A stretch of 64,000 nucleotides of DNA. It comes from Prorocentrum cordatum. Its lineage: Eukaryota; Sar; Dinophyceae; Prorocentrales; Prorocentraceae. Under the pieces are notes generated by a model. That model was not told the origin of the DNA and made no database searches. It saw nothing but the letters and a program-made list of their open reading frames with translations. Position numbers and translations under genes: made by a program. The stretch lies in contig CAUYUJ010009502.1 in the NCBI GenBank assembly GCA_963575745.1, positions 118,269-182,268 on the forward strand, given 5' to 3'. Position 1 is the first letter of the stretch; every line of letters starts with the position of its first letter. Shown piece after piece: positions 33,954 through 43,418 of this stretch.

Positions 33954-34276
33954 TGTAAATCTGTGTGAGTCTTGGCCGACCGATCGAGACCTGGGAGCCC
34001 GAACGAGCGAACGAACCGATTCCATCGCTGTCTGGTTCAGGGCGCCCTTGGGCCGGTGCATAGCTACCGGCGCGTACGTTTGTACACCAGTGCCTCCAGA
34101 GCACCACGTTTACAGAAGCCCACCAGGGGCTCACACGCGAGAGAAACAGTTTCGTGGGTGTTGGCGCTGCGCTGGACGGAAGAATGGATTATCACCATAA
34201 TCATCAGGGATTATTGTGATTGACGACGGCTATCCGAAGTCCATCGACGAGGCTAACGCCAACGCCGACAATTTAG
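33954..34276 (+). repeat. 3' LTR of Copia
   Basis: 323 bp, same ends as the 5' LTR, with 8 substitutions and no indels between them. The preceding bases (GCTAATTCCCTTG) are not purine-rich. Confidence 0.95.
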
Positions 34277-34281
34277 TCCCC
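34277..34281 (+). repeat. Target site duplication of Copia, right copy
   Basis: TCCCC directly after the 3' LTR; pairs with 23625-23629. The run of C residues that follows makes the right border slightly ambiguous. Confidence 0.82.
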
Positions 34282-35002
34282 CCCCTGAGGCTGCGGACGT
34301 CCACGGGCCTGAAGTAGCAGACGAACATCGCCAGCAGGCAGAGCGGGATGGTCCAGCACTGGCGGGGGCGGCACAGATGCCAGACAATCCAGCACGCCAC
34401 CTCGAAGGGGGCGGGAGGGACCGTCTGCGCTGGAATGAGCAGCCCGAGGCCCCGAGCAGCTCGCGAGAAGCGAGGGGGCCTCAGCTTTCCGACGGGCGAC
34501 AGGCCGCACAGGTTCCAGGCGGCCGCGGCGCACATCTTCACGAGGTCGGGCCTCTCGAAACCCTCGAGAAACAAATAGTCCGCGAAGTCCACCAGCGCAA
34601 TGTCGGCATTCCGAACGCTGTCCAAGGCGCAGCCGTTCATGGCCGCAAAATCCTGGAGCTCCGCCCACCGGGCTGTGCACAGGGCCTCCGTAGGTGCCGT
34701 GATCGAGTGACGTTCGAGAATGGTATGCTGTCCGCTCAGCGCCTGGTCCACGAAGCCCCCGAAGATCCCCCGGCGCCCCCCCCTGCGGACCTCCCCGGTG
34801 GCTCCTGAAATGCGCTCGCAGGCCCCCTGGCGTTGGAGGCAGTGGCCCGTCGGGGCGGCAGGGCTCGCAGAGCAAACTGCTCGCTGGAGCCTGTGGGCCT
34901 TGGTCGTGACCCCCTGCCCGCGCCGCGCCAGCGCTGTCAGGGGCCCACCCTGACGGACGGGGCGCTTGGGCCCTCCAGCCCTGCGGAGCCCCGACGTCTG
35001 CC
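34282..35002 (-). pseudogene. Tyrosine recombinase of element 2, N-terminal half
   Basis: Minus-strand reading: SITAPTEALCTARWAELQDF, NADIALVDFADYLFLEG, FSRAARGLGLLIPAQTVPPA, CWIVWHLCRPRQCWTIPLCL and LLAMFVCYFRPVDVRSLRGG. The last contains the first catalytic Arg (codon 34308-34306) in the usual R-P-x-D/E context. The coding sequence runs straight into the TCCCC duplication and the 3' LTR of Copia. The catalytic His and Tyr are on the far side (23629-23116). A recombinase of this type would integrate a circular intermediate. Confidence 0.78.
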
Positions 35003-35831
35003 GCCCATCGCCGAGAGGACTTGTCTGATGTATCATTCAGCTCGGACGGCACCGAGCGCGGTGCCAAACTCGAGCCTGTAGCCAATAGATACGCAGCGAC
35101 ACGCCCGATGATGATGAGTAGGTCGCAAGACGGTGCCCGAGAACGCCCAAGTGCAAGAGCGCCCCCCAGCTGATCCCCCATTAGTAACATTCGTTTCCCA
35201 AAAGACTGAGTAGATGTCATATAGTGCTGTACTCCCAATAAGGACGCTCGTGCCTCCAACTAATATAGGTATAGCCTCCTCTCTCCTAAAACGCATAGCA
35301 AAGACCTCATGCCATTCGTCGGGGTCCATGAAACTCTCGGGCACCTCCTCGAAAACTGGATTCGGCTCCAATTCCTCCAAAGACTCCCAAGAGCTTGACG
35401 GGCGACGGGCAACACCGAATCGACGTCGGACAACGGGTCTAGACCGAGTGCATGCTGACGAGGGCGACGGTGAAGCGGATGACAAGATCGATATCTCCAG
35501 CGCTCCCTGACGCGGCCGATGAAGCAACAACCTCCGGGGCAGCATGTCGAGAGGCTACCCCTGCACCGGACTCGCACGCGTCAGTCGACACGACAGTTCC
35601 GTGCCACGGTCTGTCTAAGCGAGCGACCCCGAGAAAAGTAAGGGATCTTATCCATCGAACCTCGCGGCGAGCAGATGGCCACAAGCTTTGTGCGCTCTTT
35701 CCTGCTGCCTGCGCGAAATCGTAGACTGCTCGAGGCGTCGAGAGGACCTCTCGTCTAATGAGAAAGAAATCAACCACGTGGCCAAGAAACTGCTTCATCT
35801 GCTTTCCTGTGACGGGTTGCCCCCGTTCCAA
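35003..35831 (-). pseudogene. RNase H domain of element 2, frameshifted
   Basis: Minus-strand blocks over several frames: KQMKQFLGHVVDFFLIRREV, SARREVRWIRSLTFL, GTVVSTDACESGAGVASRH (first catalytic Asp), VFEEVPESFMDPDEWHEVFA, RFRREEAIPILVGGTSVL (catalytic Glu), LLMGDQLGGALALGRSRAPS (Asp) and SVPSELNDTSDKSSRRW (last Asp). It joins RT to the recombinase as in other elements of the group. The frame changes near 35440 and 35260. Confidence 0.74.
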
Positions 35832-35975
35832 GGCCTCACAGACTTCACGTAAACGCTCTCCCCGTTCATGTCGATTACGGACTATCCAAGACCCCCATCT
35901 ACCACTCGGCCCAAAGAATACGACAACAACTCTGGATCGGTCTCCTCGTGGACTGTGAACTTCACGAAACGTAAC

Positions 35976-36680
35976 CTAGACGCGATCAGACCCTTGCCCT
36001 CCTGAACCTCCTCCCTCCTGATGCCAGCGACGTTGATATTGTCGCAGTAGGGTAGAAGGTAGAACGGCTAGCTGGGTCCTCAGGTCGGGAGCGGGGGCCT
36101 GGTCTCTCAGAAACTTGAAAACCAAACCAGCCTCATTAAGGGATAACCGACACTGGTGCTCCACCAGGCGCTGCGCGAAATAAAAAGCCCAAGAGAACCC
36201 CATAGGCAACGTGAGGAGCACGGGGTACACCATCATGTCCCTGGCCAGGTCCCCGAGCGCCCCCTGGGTCTCGATCCCCGCGCCCCAGCGCCCCCCCTCG
36301 AAGATGGGTGGCAGGCAGAAGTAGGGGCAAAGCTGAGGTAGGTCACGAACGCAGTGAAAGCAGTCCTTGACGCCGGCCTGTGCGACCCAGAGTTTACTTC
36401 CACCGCTTCCACCATCCAGGCTTCCGCCTTCGCCCAGCTCACCCTCGCACTGCGGGCGCTCCAGATTACCCCAGGCGGCGGCAGCGCCCATCTCAGGGGC
36501 AGGTGGGGCTCGGAAGAGCAAATTCGCACTTCTGCAGTCTATGAGAAGTCTCAACTTGTTATTCTTCTTGACTACGAAGAAGGGGGTTACCATACTACTT
36601 GGGGTCTCTGCCCAACCTATCATCTCGGCCTCGCTGAGGTCTCGCACCAAAAAACTCTACGTAGACTTCACGCTGCGTCT
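35976..36680 (-). pseudogene. Reverse transcriptase of element 2, frameshifted
   Basis: Minus strand: TPFFVVKKNNKLRLLIDCRS, QAGVKDCFHCVRDLPQLCPY, MMVYPVLLTLPMGFSWAFYF and FAQRLVEHQCRLSLNEAG. The catalytic box YCDNINVAGIRREEV (YCDN at 36049-36038) is in another frame, so a small indel lies near 36060. YxDN instead of YxDD also occurs in other dinoflagellate YR elements. The N-terminal side is interrupted by stops around 36680. Confidence 0.8.
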
Positions 36681-37280
36681 TAAAAAATATCTCGAAGCAC
36701 AACCCAAACTGGCGCCCGGACTCTCGATAGAACCACGTCCGCGGGGTCAGCTAGTCTATGAGTATCCCAAACTTTCAGCAAATCCTGGTCAGGTTCTGGA
36801 AGAGTGGTCAGCAGGTCGGCCGAGGGTCTCCCAGGATCCGGAAGAAACCTGATCCCGCCGAAATGGACGAACCCTGGTGCTGCAATCGCTTCCTGAGTAG
36901 TCAACGATGCGTGACAAGAGCTCGCGAACGGCTCCGTGTCTGGTGCACAAGGTCTGGGACGGCGGAGTGGATGCGACGTCACGGCGCGCAACATCCTGAG
37001 AGAGCATCTGGCCCAGCGCGGGGGCCCCATCGTTTACCACAGCGCCGCCGCGCATCTCATTCAAAGTATTGATGACAGAGTTGGTCGCTCCGTCCACCAC
37101 CCCCCCCCTCGCCAAGCGCCTTCGCACCGACCGAGAAGGGCCCCCCTCAGTGGCTGCCTGAACTGCAACCTCAGGAAAGGGGAAAGAGATCTCGAGGCCG
37201 AGCTCTCTCGGGAAAACGTGGACCACTTGAGCGCGTCGCCGCCAAGAGGCTTGGTCCTCTGCCTGCTGGGGGGGGCCGGT
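36681..37280 (-). pseudogene. Linker between ORF B and RT of element 2
   Basis: The frame at 37226-36789 reads PRELGLEISFPFPEVAVQAA, GVVDGATNSVINTLNEMRGG and AVRELLSRIVDYSGSDCSTR, the region preceding RT in this family. ADPADVVLSRVRAPVWVVLR follows in another frame and then several stops. No enzymatic motif. Confidence 0.6.
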
Positions 37281-38432
37281 TCACCCCTGCCCCGCCTGGC
37301 CCTTCTTGGGGTTCTTGTTCTGACGACCCAGGCGGCGCTCCACCCGAGCTTTGCGTTGCTCCTTGGCCACCTGGTGTTCGTCGCGGAGAGACGTAGAGAC
37401 ATGCCGCTGAAGCGAGGGCGCCACCATCATACCCTGGCGGCGGCGGCCCCACCCCATGTGGTGATCCGACGATGAATAGTCGGGAGCCGATGGGTTCAGA
37501 GAATGGGCGCTCTCTATCAGATGCAAACGTCTGCACACGAGTTCAGCCGATCGAAGAGAAGAGGCATGCAGTTGGCCAATGCACACCATGCTCTCGAGAA
37601 CCTCCGACAGCACCTCATGCTCGAAGACGCTGCGGCCCCCGTTCGAGATGCCCGAGGTCGATCGCCAAGCTGCGTGCTGTGAGGCGGGCGTCTGAGACCT
37701 ATCCACGTACGTCTGGCACCTCCAGGCAACCGTCCCTGGGGCCTCCAGCCCAAGGCCCCCCTCGACCTCATCGGGCACAATGTTCGACACACCATCGTAG
37801 AAGGGCCTCTTGCGTCGGCCCATGGCGTCGAACTTGACGGGGAGAACCCTCAGGTCATCGATCTTGTACTCTTCGATCGCATTCATCTGCAAGAAGACCG
37901 CGCCGCCCTCGGGGGTTGGGACCACGGCCCGTTCCCCGAGCACCACTGACCATGCAGGGAGCTCCTCGAGGATGTCGCCCTTCTGCTGCCGGCCGTGATC
38001 CTCCGCGTAGACCCACGCCCGCCCAGCGTCTGCCCTGCGGGGCCCGCCCGCGCCTAGCCTTTCCAGGCCGTGGCGCTGAGCGTTGCGCAGCGGCTGCGCC
38101 TGCGGCCCAGGAGGCGGCGCGGCGGGCGCTCCCAGCATGCCCTGAGCCTCCCCGAAGAGTCGATTGCGAACTTGGGGCGGCACATGCTGGCGGAAGCGGT
38201 AGATCCTGTTCTCGGGCACATGGGCAGGACGTCCACCCTGCAGCCCGATCCACTACACCGCCTCTACGTCATCCCCTGGCGCTATGTTGAACTGATAGTG
38301 GTCCCCGTCAGCGGTGTAGAGGGTGACCTCTGCGGGATCCTCTGGGCTGATCCCCGTGATCATCACCTCGTGGTAGAGCTCCTCGTCCACGTCCGCATAC
38401 TTCAGCAAGACAAAATCCCTACAGGACGCCAT
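37281..38432 (-). pseudogene. ORF B of element 2 (gag-like / N-terminal polyprotein) with in-frame TAG
   Basis: The ATG at 38432-38430 (MASCRDFVLLKYADVDEELY) continues to EVMITGISPEDPAEVTLYTA. An in-frame TAG follows at 38255-38253, after which the same frame resumes with WIGLQGGRPAHVPENRIYRF and RQHVPPQVRNRLFGEA. Downstream are EYKIDDLRVLPVKFDAMGRR and RSVFEHEVLSEVLESMVCIG. The N-terminal part looks like a small beta-rich domain, and the region after VPENR belongs to a family seen in many dinoflagellate retroelements. No known enzyme. The start codon overlaps the ORF A stop (TGATG). Confidence 0.66.
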
Positions 38433-38926
38433 CACTGCGAGCTGGCTGATGATGCACTCTCGATCCTGGCGCCCCGGCAGGCTCGCACTGCGGCAACCTG
38501 CTTGGCGGCCAGCTGCCTGCGCTCACCCGTCTGCTCCTCGGCGGGCGGGGGCGAGTGGCTAGCTGAAGCTGCCGCGGCCTGCCTGCCAGCCCAAGCTCGG
38601 CCCAGGCCAAAGCCCGTGAGCAGCTGGAGCAGGGCGGGCACCGCGCCGTTGAGGAAGGACGCGCCTCCCTCCTGCAAGGGGTACTGGACCTCGACCGCGG
38701 GGCAGACCACCTCTGGGCACTCAGGTCGTGGGCAGACCACCTCTGGCGCCCGACACACCACCTCGGGGCAATCCAACGGCGCTGGCGTCGGCGGATCCTC
38801 CCCTCCGCTGCTGGGGGCCAGCTCTGTGATCGGCTCGGGGAGCCCCCGCAAGAAGATCGCCGCCCAGCCAGGGAGCCCCGCTATGGCAGCAACTGTCAGA
38901 GCAGTGAACTGGCCGGGCCCTATCAT
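38432..38926 (-). pseudogene. ORF A of element 2: small membrane protein
   Basis: From ATG at 38926-38924: MIGPGQFTALTVAAIAGLPG and WAAIFLRGL form one hydrophobic segment. A Cys/Pro repeat follows (CPEVVC..APEVVC..CPEVVCP), then FLNGAVPALLQLLTGFGLG, a second hydrophobic segment, and an Ala/Arg-rich tail. The stop TGA at 38434-38432 overlaps the ORF B ATG by one base. Similar two-helix CPxVxC proteins precede ORF B in related elements. The function is unknown, perhaps anchoring an element particle to a membrane (inference). This frame looks uninterrupted. Confidence 0.6.
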
Positions 38927-38930
38927 ACAC

Positions 38931-39028
38931 CCGAGAGAATATCCTGAGCTAAATGCTACGGAGCATTGCATGAGACAGAGAAAACAAGGCGGCGTTCTAT
39001 CTGGAGGCATTTACGCTTGGCTGGTCAT
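38931..39028 (-). repeat. Split direct repeat A1 (outer 5' end of element 2)
   Basis: 98 bp, direct copy of A2 at 22043-22140. Its outer end GGTCAT abuts ACCTACAC of the flanking repeat region. Confidence 0.88.
38943..38962 (-). other. Spliced-leader relic at the 5' end of element 2
   Basis: The minus strand reads TCCGTAGCATTTAGCTCAGG. It aligns to the 22-nt dinoflagellate spliced leader with 18 identities, two single-base deletions and two substitutions. It ends 16 nt upstream of the ORF A start codon. A copy also lies in repeat A2 (22074-22055). Confidence 0.65.
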
Positions 39029-39300
39029 ACCTACACATTTCCGTCTATATATATAGACATAAACATATACATATGCATGGACGCATGCATATGCATATCC
39101 GTATATAAATTCATAAAAGTACATGTAATATACATGTACATATACATGTGCATACACATATACATACACATACGAATACACATAGACATATATTTACATA
39201 CCAATACATATGCATGTACATATGCATGCCCGTATACATATACATATCTATATATATATACATAGACATGTACATATAGGTGTACACGCGTGTGTGTATG
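39029..39300. repeat. TACATA microsatellite, right part of the split array
   Basis: TATATAGACATAAACATATACATATGC and similar. It resumes the repeat interrupted at 21850. Confidence 0.9.
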
Positions 39301-40648
39301 TATACCTATTCGCTCGGTCTCTCTTTCTGCTTCGCCCCCTTCCCCTCCCGCTTCTCTAGTGTGATGTCCCTTCCTCTCCCCTCCTCCCCCCTTCCCCCCG
39401 CCCTCTACCTCGACCCCGTCCTTGTGGAGGAGGCGCCGCAGGATGGAGTTAGAGGGGAGTGGGAAATAGGAGGCGAAGCGCGACAACGGCAAACCAAAAA
39501 CGGCATCGGGGAAACCAAAGAACGAAAGAACCAAAGTAAATCCGCAAAAACTGCGTCGTCGGCGGCGGCGCACGATGGCCAAGTACTCAGTTCTGGAGTT
39601 TGGTTAATTATTCAGGTTATGCTGTTGCTTACTCCATGCGTGCGCGTGCGGTCTGCCAGAGGAGAAGGGGGAATCGGCAGGCAGAGCTCGAGGAGGACGG
39701 AATACGCGACCCCCACCCCCCACCAAGACAAAAACGAGAAACCCACTACGGTACTCCGGCGGCGGCTGGATGTTCATGCTTTGTTGTCTCTGTGCCCTCG
39801 TCGGGTGTTCTGCCCTCCCCGCTCTCCCACTCCCGTTGTCCCCTCTTCCCATTTCCACCCGCCTCGCGCTGGTGATGCTCCTCATCCTTCCTTCCCCCTT
39901 CCTTCCTCTTGCTTCTCCTTCGCTTCCTGTCCCTTCTCGGAGCACAGTCGGCGCGCCACCAGCAGGAACGCCAGAAGGGGCGTTTCTGGCCACGGCGGGC
40001 CTGGGCCACGAACAGGTTCCCCGACCTAGATCTATCGAGGGGCCCAGGGACACACAAAAAATACACACAAATAAAGGATTCCCCAAATCGTGGGAGAGCA
40101 TGCGGAAGACCGTGCGGGAGACCACAACATGGGAGAGCACTCATGCGGGAGAGCACACTGGCCACCGACTCGGGTCCAGAGAGGCGCGCACGGTCTTGCA
40201 AAAATCTCACGTGTAGGGAGCCTACCTTACGGGCAAGCTGCTCGGGGAAAGAGATGTCCTGGGACCCCCCCTTCCGTCCATCCAAGCATTTTTGTTCATG
40301 CTGGATCGGTTTCTTTTTGTCCCAGGACCTCATCCGCCGCCCCCCTCCCGTTTCCACTCCTCCTCCTCCTCCTCCTCCTCCTCCTCTTCCTCCTCCTCCT
40401 CCTCCTCCTCCTCCTCCGGGTCCTCCTCCTCCTCCTCCTCCTCCTCCTCCTGCTGCTGTGCTTCACGCTAGGCACCTCCATACCATGTCTGCCAATCACC
40501 TCCTTTTACTTCACGAGGCCGGAGCCTTCAATCACCAAGCAACGCCCCAAAAATGATGGAGACCCGCGCCCTCACTAACAACCGTGACGATCCTTCTTCC
40601 TCTCCTCCTCCCGCCCCCTCCTCCTCGTCCTCGTCCTCACAGGTAGGC
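39301..40648. other. Start of intron 4 (minus): mixed unique sequence and CTC tract
   Basis: No gene recognised. CTC triplets at 40358-40452 and CTC/CGTCCT at 40600-40640. At 40258-40226 a possible 33-bp cassette exon exists (see findings). GGGAGAGCAT/GGGAGACCAC words repeat at 40090-40160. Confidence 0.6.
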
Positions 40649-40705
40649 CTTCAGGCTGGCGATCTCCCCAGAGGCGGTCTTGATCGAGAAGCCCAACGAC
40701 CTTGC
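40649..40705 (-). CDS. Exon 4 of the giant split gene (57 bp)
   Basis: Acceptor AG at 40707-40706 (GCGAAG|GCA), 19 codons A-R-S-L-G-F-S-I-K-T-A-S-G-E-I-A-S-L-K, donor GC at 40648-40647 (AAG|GCCTACC). The family consensus at this point is (A)RNLGFEIKTG..E...LKATI, so exon 4 ends exactly where exon 5 (ATIAKE) takes over, in phase 0. A better-looking GT donor (GTGAGG) lies 9 nt downstream (40639-40634, after CCTACCT). Using it would add A-Y and break the frame into exon 5, so GC is preferred. Confidence 0.85.
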
Positions 40706-40879
40706 CTTCGCGGGGCAACACGCAGGCGGCACGGAGCAGATTAGATTGCGTCGCCGCGTCCTCCTCATCCTCGTCTTATCACTATGCTTCACACTGCTGA
40801 TTCGCAGTAAATTACCTATAAACATATGTGTATATATGGTTGTGGTACTTCCCGTGACCCCGAAACACATGATGTTCTT

Positions 40880-41195
40880 ATATGATCAAATGTCTATACA
40901 TCTGTATATATACGTAGATATGTGTGTACACATGCGTGTGTACAACACTAGCGTGTGTACAAACATATATGTGTACGTACATGTATGCGTGCATGGCGAC
41001 ATACATATGTACCTGCATACATCGGTGTGCATATGCATGTACAGCGACATGATCGTAGGCGTATGCATATACTTGGACATATGCGCACACCGACTACATG
41101 CATATACACACAAGCATGACCAAACAAATATGTACATATACTAATACATATATATACTTATATATATATATATATTAGAATATATATATATATAT

Positions 41196-41228
<33 letters not shown>
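40880..41228. repeat. TACATA and (TA)n microsatellite
   Basis: TGTACATATG-type repeats at 40880-41140, then almost pure TA to 41228. Confidence 0.92.
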
Positions 41229-41231
<3 letters not shown>

Positions 41232-41247
41232 GCGGAACAGGATCGAG

Positions 41248-41765
41248 GCCGCCAGGAGTGGACCTGCGCCCTCCATGGGGGCTCCACCACTCACTTTCCC
41301 TGTGTTTTTACAAGGTTTCGGCGTTCCAGGACCTCCGAGGCGGCAGCGGCGACCCCCGAGGCCGCCAGGAGTGGACCCGCGCCCCCCATGGGGGCTCCTG
41401 GGCTCACTTTCCCTGTGTTTTTACATGGTTTCGGCGTTCCATGGCCTCCGAGGCGGCAGCTGCGACCCCGGACATCTTGTTGACCTTCGGACGGAGGCCC
41501 AAAACCAGCCCCAGAGCGCTCCAAGATGGCCCACGACGCCTCCTACACCGCACGAAGACGGCCCCAGAGAGCTCCAAGCGGCCCCCACGACGGCCCAAGA
41601 GGGCCCCAAGACGGCACAAAAGGCACCGAAAACGGTCCAAAGGAGTTCCGACACGGACCCCGAGAGGCGAAAAAAAAGCTCACAGGGGCCCTCCACATGC
41701 CCAGGCCGCCCAAGAGGCCAAAAAAGGCCCCGAGATACACCAGAGCATACCCCAAGAGGCTTGAA
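41248..41765. repeat. 113-bp tandem duplication followed by CCAAGAGG-word region
   Basis: GCCGCCAGGAGTGGACC at 41248 recurs at 41361 with the whole 113-bp unit. From 41480 to 41765 short CCAAGANGGCCCC-type words recur every 10-15 bp, some with AAAAAGGCCCC. No gene. Confidence 0.8.
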
Positions 41766-42900
41766 AAACTGCGTCTCACCCTGCTTCTCGTCCGCCTTGT
41801 CACCTTCCTGCTCCTCATATCTTCTGGTTGTCCAGCTCTCTCCTGGTCTCAGGAAATATAAACATATTCCCGGAACTGCCAGGAGGAACAGCATTCCTCG
41901 AGTGTTTTTTTGGTTGTTCTTCGCCGCCCTGCTCCATCGTCATTCCTGATCCTCCGCCTGCCGCGGCTGCTCTTCATGTACTCCCTCACCTTCCCCTTCC
42001 TCCTCCTCCCGCTCCCCTTCTCCACCTTCTCACCCACCTGCTTGTGGAGCTCTCTCCCGGTCTCTCGAAGTATGTTCCCGGAACGCCTGCCGGAACATAA
42101 TTTCTTTGCTTGCGTTCGAGTGTTTCTTTTGTTCTTCGCCACCCTGCCTCTTCGACTTTCTTCCCATGTCCTCCTCCTGCTGCGGCTGCTCAACATGCTA
42201 CTCCTGCACCTCCCCCTGTCCTTCTTCTACCTCCTCCTGCTCCCCCTGAACCTCCCTTCCTCCCGCTCCCCTTCTTCTCCTCCTCACCCTCCTTCCCTTC
42301 CGCCTACTCCTTATGTCCTGCTCGTCCTGCTCCCCCTCCTTTTCCTGCCGCTCACCTTGTCCTGCGTGTCTGTCCTCCTCGTCCTTCTCATCCTCCTGCT
42401 CCTCCCCCTCCTCTTCCTCCTCCTCCTCCTCCTCCTTCTCTTCCTCCTCCTCCTCCTCCTCCTTCTCGAGATTCCTCCTCCTGCTCTAGCCCTCATCCTC
42501 CTTCCTGTCCTCCTCCTCCTTCTCGGGCTCCTCCTCCTCCTGCTGTCACGAAATATGTTCTCGGGAAGCTTCCCGGGAATGTAATTCCGCGTGCGTGCCT
42601 CCCTTTCTCCACCTCACCGATATTATCCTCCTTCTCGTTTCCCTCCTCTTCTTTCTCGGGCTCATCCTCCTCCTATCGCGCAAGATGTTCCCAGGAAGAC
42701 TCCCGGGAACATAAGTCCCATCCCCTTGCTCAAGCGCCTGATCCCTCCTGGGCAGCCCTTCCCCCTCCTCCTCCTCCTTCCTCTGATCCACCTCCTCTGG
42801 CTGCTCTTCCTCCTATTCCTGTTCCTCTCCCTCTTCTTCCTCCGCCTCCTCCTGCTTCCCCTCGACTTCTCCCTCTCTCTCTCCCTTGCTTCTGCCGTGT
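41766..42900. repeat. CTC-rich tract with four interspersed palindromes
   Basis: Degenerate CTCCTC sequence punctuated by palindromic elements at about 41858-41897, 42070-42102, 42552-42586 and 42684-42714. Each has arms of the type TATGTTCCCGGGAA / TTCCCGGGAACATA. Leu/Pro-rich ORFs are repeat translations. Confidence 0.85.
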
Positions 42901-43418
42901 GTCCTTCCTCGTCACTCCGCGGGTCGTGGGGCCGAAGAGTCTCGGAAGCCGATGGGTCGTGGGGCCGCGATTGAGGAATTTCGACCCTAGAGGTCAGGAG
43001 CGTCCAGGGGCCGAACGATTCGGAGGCCTCCTGGGGCCGACTTCAGGGGTCGTGGGGCCTACGGTTCCCGGGGGTATCCAGACCGGGGAGGGCGCCCGGA
43101 TCGGGAGGCGTCCGGACCAGGGAAGGGGAGGGGGAGGAGGAGGAAGGGCAGAGGATATTGAGGAGGAGGAGGAGGAGGGGGAGGAAAAGGAGGAGAGGGA
43201 AGAGGAGGAAAAGAACGTGTAGGAGGAGCAGAAGCAAATGAGGAAGGATGAGGAGGTGGTGGAGGAGAAGGACGGGAACTAAGGAAACGGAGGAAAGAGA
43301 CAGGCGAGGAGGAGGAGGAGGAAGAGGACGAAGGAGGAGGAAGAATAGAAGAAGGAGAAGGAGAAGGAGGAGAAGGAGAAGGAGGAGGAGAAGGACGGAC
43401 AGATATGTGTATATATCT
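42901..43418. repeat. GGTCGTGGGGCC words then GAG-rich tract
   Basis: At 42920-43130 GGGTCGTGGGGCC(G/T)A words recur. At 43120-43400 GAGGAGGAGG units dominate. In the transcript of the giant gene the latter is a CUC tract. No gene. Confidence 0.85.

Larger units (their letters stand above)
23630..34276 (+). mobile_element. Ty1/Copia LTR retrotransposon, complete but frameshifted (10,647 bp)
   Basis: Two 323-bp direct LTRs, a 5-bp target duplication (TCCCC), a primer-binding site after the 5' LTR, then gag, zinc knuckle, protease, Cys-rich repeats, methyltransferase-like domain, integrase, RT and RNase H. Integrase before RT marks the Copia superfamily. The LTRs differ at 8 of 323 positions, so the insertion is not very recent. 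The pol frame changes at least five times (gag/NC, PR/Cys-rich, Cys-rich/MT, IN/linker, linker/RT, RT/RH). It lies antisense to YR element 2 and to the giant host gene. No clear polypurine tract precedes the 3' LTR. Confidence 0.93.
21851..39028 (-). mobile_element. YR retrotransposon 2 with split direct repeats, interrupted by Copia
   Basis: Minus-strand order: terminal repeat A1 (39028-38931) with a spliced-leader relic, membrane ORF A, ORF B (gag-like), RT, RNase H, tyrosine recombinase (split by Copia at 34276/23630), methyltransferase-like domain, then B1 (22287-22141), A2 (22140-22043) and B2 (21998-21851). The A1 ... B1-A2-B2 layout is the split-direct-repeat arrangement of Ngaro/PAT-type tyrosine-recombinase retrotransposons. 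The A2/B1 junction (GGTCAT|GCCTTTG) equals what a circular junction of the outer ends would give. Without Copia and its target duplication the element is 6,526 bp. No target duplication is visible, as expected for YR elements. All genes have frameshifts or stops. Confidence 0.82.
13766..40648 (-). other. Intron 4 of the giant gene (26,883 bp, GC-AG)
   Basis: A phase-0 intron from GCCTACC after exon 4 to GGCAG before exon 5. In the transcript its start has GAG triplets (40640-40600 and 40452-40358) and its end has a CUC tract (14148-14126) and GUC repeats (14030-13805). It hosts YR retroelement 2 with the Copia element nested inside it. Confidence 0.7.

Noticed and set aside
40634-40639. GTGAGG as exon 4 donor
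   Set aside because: A better consensus, but it adds 9-10 bases and puts exon 5 out of frame. The GC donor at 40648 gives the family sequence SLK|ATI.
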